IMG/VR virus record: IMGVR_UViG_3300036791_001012
Location: 1 to 43,566 of that record
Direction: 5' to 3' (one strand)
Origin: a virus
Length of the DNA stretch: 43,566 nucleotides
The notes beneath the pieces are model-generated. The model ran no database searches, had not been told where the DNA came from, and saw only the letters and a list, made by a program, of their open reading frames with translations. How positions within the stretch are numbered: the stretch's first letter is position 1; each line of letters begins with the position of its first letter. Below are positions 42,476-43,566 of the stretch, piece after piece. The position numbers and the translations under genes were made by a program.

Positions 42476-43566
42476 TCACAGCCATAACGATGCCATCAAT
42501 TGATTGCTATTTTGTTGATTAAAGAAATTGGCATTCGCTCCGTCGCCCGCTTCCACGGCCTGCAAAAAGTGGCCGCCGGTCGCCGAAAATGAGAGCGCCG
42601 TATTGATGGGGCTTGTTGGGATGTTGCTGGTGCCAACGATGCCAGATCGCACAGCCATTGCGGTCGCGGTGTCGACCCCCATACCACAGAAGCCGCCAGC
42701 ACTTGCGGCTACCGTCCCTACCTGGGTGATGTAATTGGCAATAATGGCTCTTTCGCTGTCGGACTGGACAAAATAAACAGCGTTTTGCCCCGAGTTGCGC
42801 GCCGCTCTGATGGTGGTGCTCGTGTAGGTGTACGATGCGCCGTTGTCGGCAACAATTGTGTTGAACAAACATTTGTTGTAGTAATTGCAGAGATATAAGA
42901 TGCCCGGCAGACCACCGGAGGCGCCGCCACCAAACTGCCAGCTGGTGGTGCCCGTGCTCGTTCCAATGGTGCTGAAAGTGCCCAGGAAAGTAGCCTGATT
43001 GACTGGCACGCTGGCGATCGTTGCCGGCCCGGTGGTGAGCATGTTGGTGGTGCCGCCGTTGGTGGCGAAACCAGCGAAATTCGCCAGCGCCACGGCGCGC
43101 GTCGTGGTGTTGGTCCATTGCACGGTGGCCAGCTTGGGCGCGCCGCCCGAGACAGTGGTGACGAACAGGTCGAAGGCGCTGTTGACCGGCCAGGCGGCAT
43201 TGCCGCCCATGGCCAGGCTCAGGCCGACGATGTCCGCCAGCGACGAGGTGAATTGCACCATCTGCACCGTGCTGCCGTTCCACACCGGCAGGAACGGATG
43301 CAGATACGGCGCGTAGTAGATCGTCTGCGCCGCCGCGTTGGTGACGAAGTTGACCGGCGCGCCGGAGGCGGTTGTCAACCGGCCACCCGGCGGCCCCCAA
43401 GGCACGCCGGCGCCGACCACGGCCGACACCGCCGGCGATTCGAGGAAAAACCCGCCGTTGCCGGAATTGAGCCCCTGGCTGAAGCGCAGCACGTACTGCT
43501 GCCCCAGCAGCACATCGCCGACGCCGGCTTGCGTGGCGCCATCGGCCTTGTACACCGGCAGCACGG
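42476..43566 (-). CDS. Tail fibre-like structural protein, C-terminal part
   Basis: Remaining part of the 444-residue protein that starts at 371. It is rich in Gly, Ala, Ser, Thr and Asn with short hydrophobic strands, as expected for a beta-structured virion protein, and ends near NFFNQQNSNQLMASLWL. Its TGA directly abuts the TGA of the convergent gene ending at 42475. The only long coding potential in the region is this frame. A receptor-binding fibre or another exposed tail protein is most likely; a head fibre is an alternative. Confidence 0.75.
   Translation of the reverse strand, partial: VLPVYKADGATQAGVGDVLLGQQYVLRFSQGLNSGNGGFFLESPAVSAVVGAGVPWGPPGGRLTTASGAPVNFVTNAAAQTIYYAPYLHPFLPVWNGSTVQMVQFTSSLADIVGLSLAMGGNAAWPVNSAFDLFVTTVSGGAPKLATVQWTNTTTRAVALANFAGFATNGGTTNMLTTGPATIASVPVNQATFLGTFSTIGTSTGTTSWQFGGGASGGLPGILYLCNYYNKCLFNTIVADNGASYTYTSTTIRAARNSGQNAVYFVQSDSERAIIANYITQVGTVAASAGGFCGMGVDTATAMAVRSGIVGTSNIPTSPINTALSFSATGGHFLQAVEAGDGANANFFNQQNSNQLMASLWL
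43440..43566. repeat. Terminal direct repeat, copy 2 (circular assembly overlap)
   Basis: Second copy of the 127-base overlap. Removing one copy restores a single continuous tail gene on the minus strand. The sequence alone cannot tell a circularly permuted headful-packaged genome from a circular replicative form. Confidence 0.9.

Noticed and set aside
1-43566. tRNA genes and CRISPR arrays
   Set aside because: No cloverleaf with a T-loop consensus and no regularly spaced repeats were seen by eye; the only repeated units are the iterons and the low-complexity gene.

Overview
The window is one complete, circularly assembled tailed-phage genome. Its last 127 bases (43440-43566) repeat its first 127, so the unit length is 43,439 bp and one tail gene runs across the ends. 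Base composition is high in G+C. A GcrA-like regulator, a protein family characteristic of alphaproteobacteria and their phages, suggests an alphaproteobacterial host, perhaps Rhizobiales or Caulobacterales. The order of virion genes (terminase, portal, scaffold, capsid, P22 gp4-like adaptor, hub protein, then three ejection-type proteins) suggests a short-tailed, podovirus-like phage. No integrase, DNA polymerase, RNA polymerase or endolysin could be recognised.

Layout. (1) 30.3 kb down to 1, wrapping to 42.5 kb, minus strand: a long operon of mostly ATGA/TGATG-coupled genes. It begins with small early or regulatory genes (30.3-26.6 kb, including a DUF2829/Tad2-like anti-Thoeris protein and an OmpR-type winged helix). 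It continues with a 2-oxoglutarate oxygenase fusion, the large terminase, portal, scaffold, major capsid, adaptor, hub, a GNAT acetyltransferase, a very low-complexity protein, three ejection-like proteins, small membrane proteins and a tail fibre-like protein. (2) 30.3-31.3 kb: a 0.96-kb gene-free region with CCAACAACCAA iterons, a 14-bp inverted repeat and two AACATTGTT operator-like palindromes exactly 33 bp apart. (3) 31.3-34.85 kb, plus strand: thirteen small genes. Nine of them start after a near-identical GAAAGG(A/G) ribosome-binding site, and an RNA hairpin lies in front of each of these nine. The run ends at a probable bidirectional terminator at 34855-34888. (4) 39.6-34.9 kb, minus strand: regulators (XRE, GcrA-like), an RMF-like protein, an Acb2/Tad1-type nucleotide sponge, two probable replication proteins and an HNH-like protein. 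(5) 39.67-42.48 kb, plus strand: small membrane proteins, a YqaJ exonuclease and an Erf annealing protein, meeting the tail gene stop-to-stop at TGATCA.

How it fits together: a palindrome at 39633-39663 lies between the XRE repressor-like gene and the recombination operon and could drive both as leaderless transcripts. The exonuclease and annealase would serve recombination-dependent replication with the 36-37 kb replication genes. Two predicted cyclic-nucleotide sponges (Tad2-like and Acb2-like) would blunt Thoeris and CBASS defences. The most unusual sequence-level features are the repeated hairpin plus ribosome-site cassettes, two separate 13-residue arginine-rich microgenes with near-perfect Shine-Dalgarno sites in the late operon, the palindromic leaderless promoter pair, and small early proteins that carry short segments resembling virion proteins.
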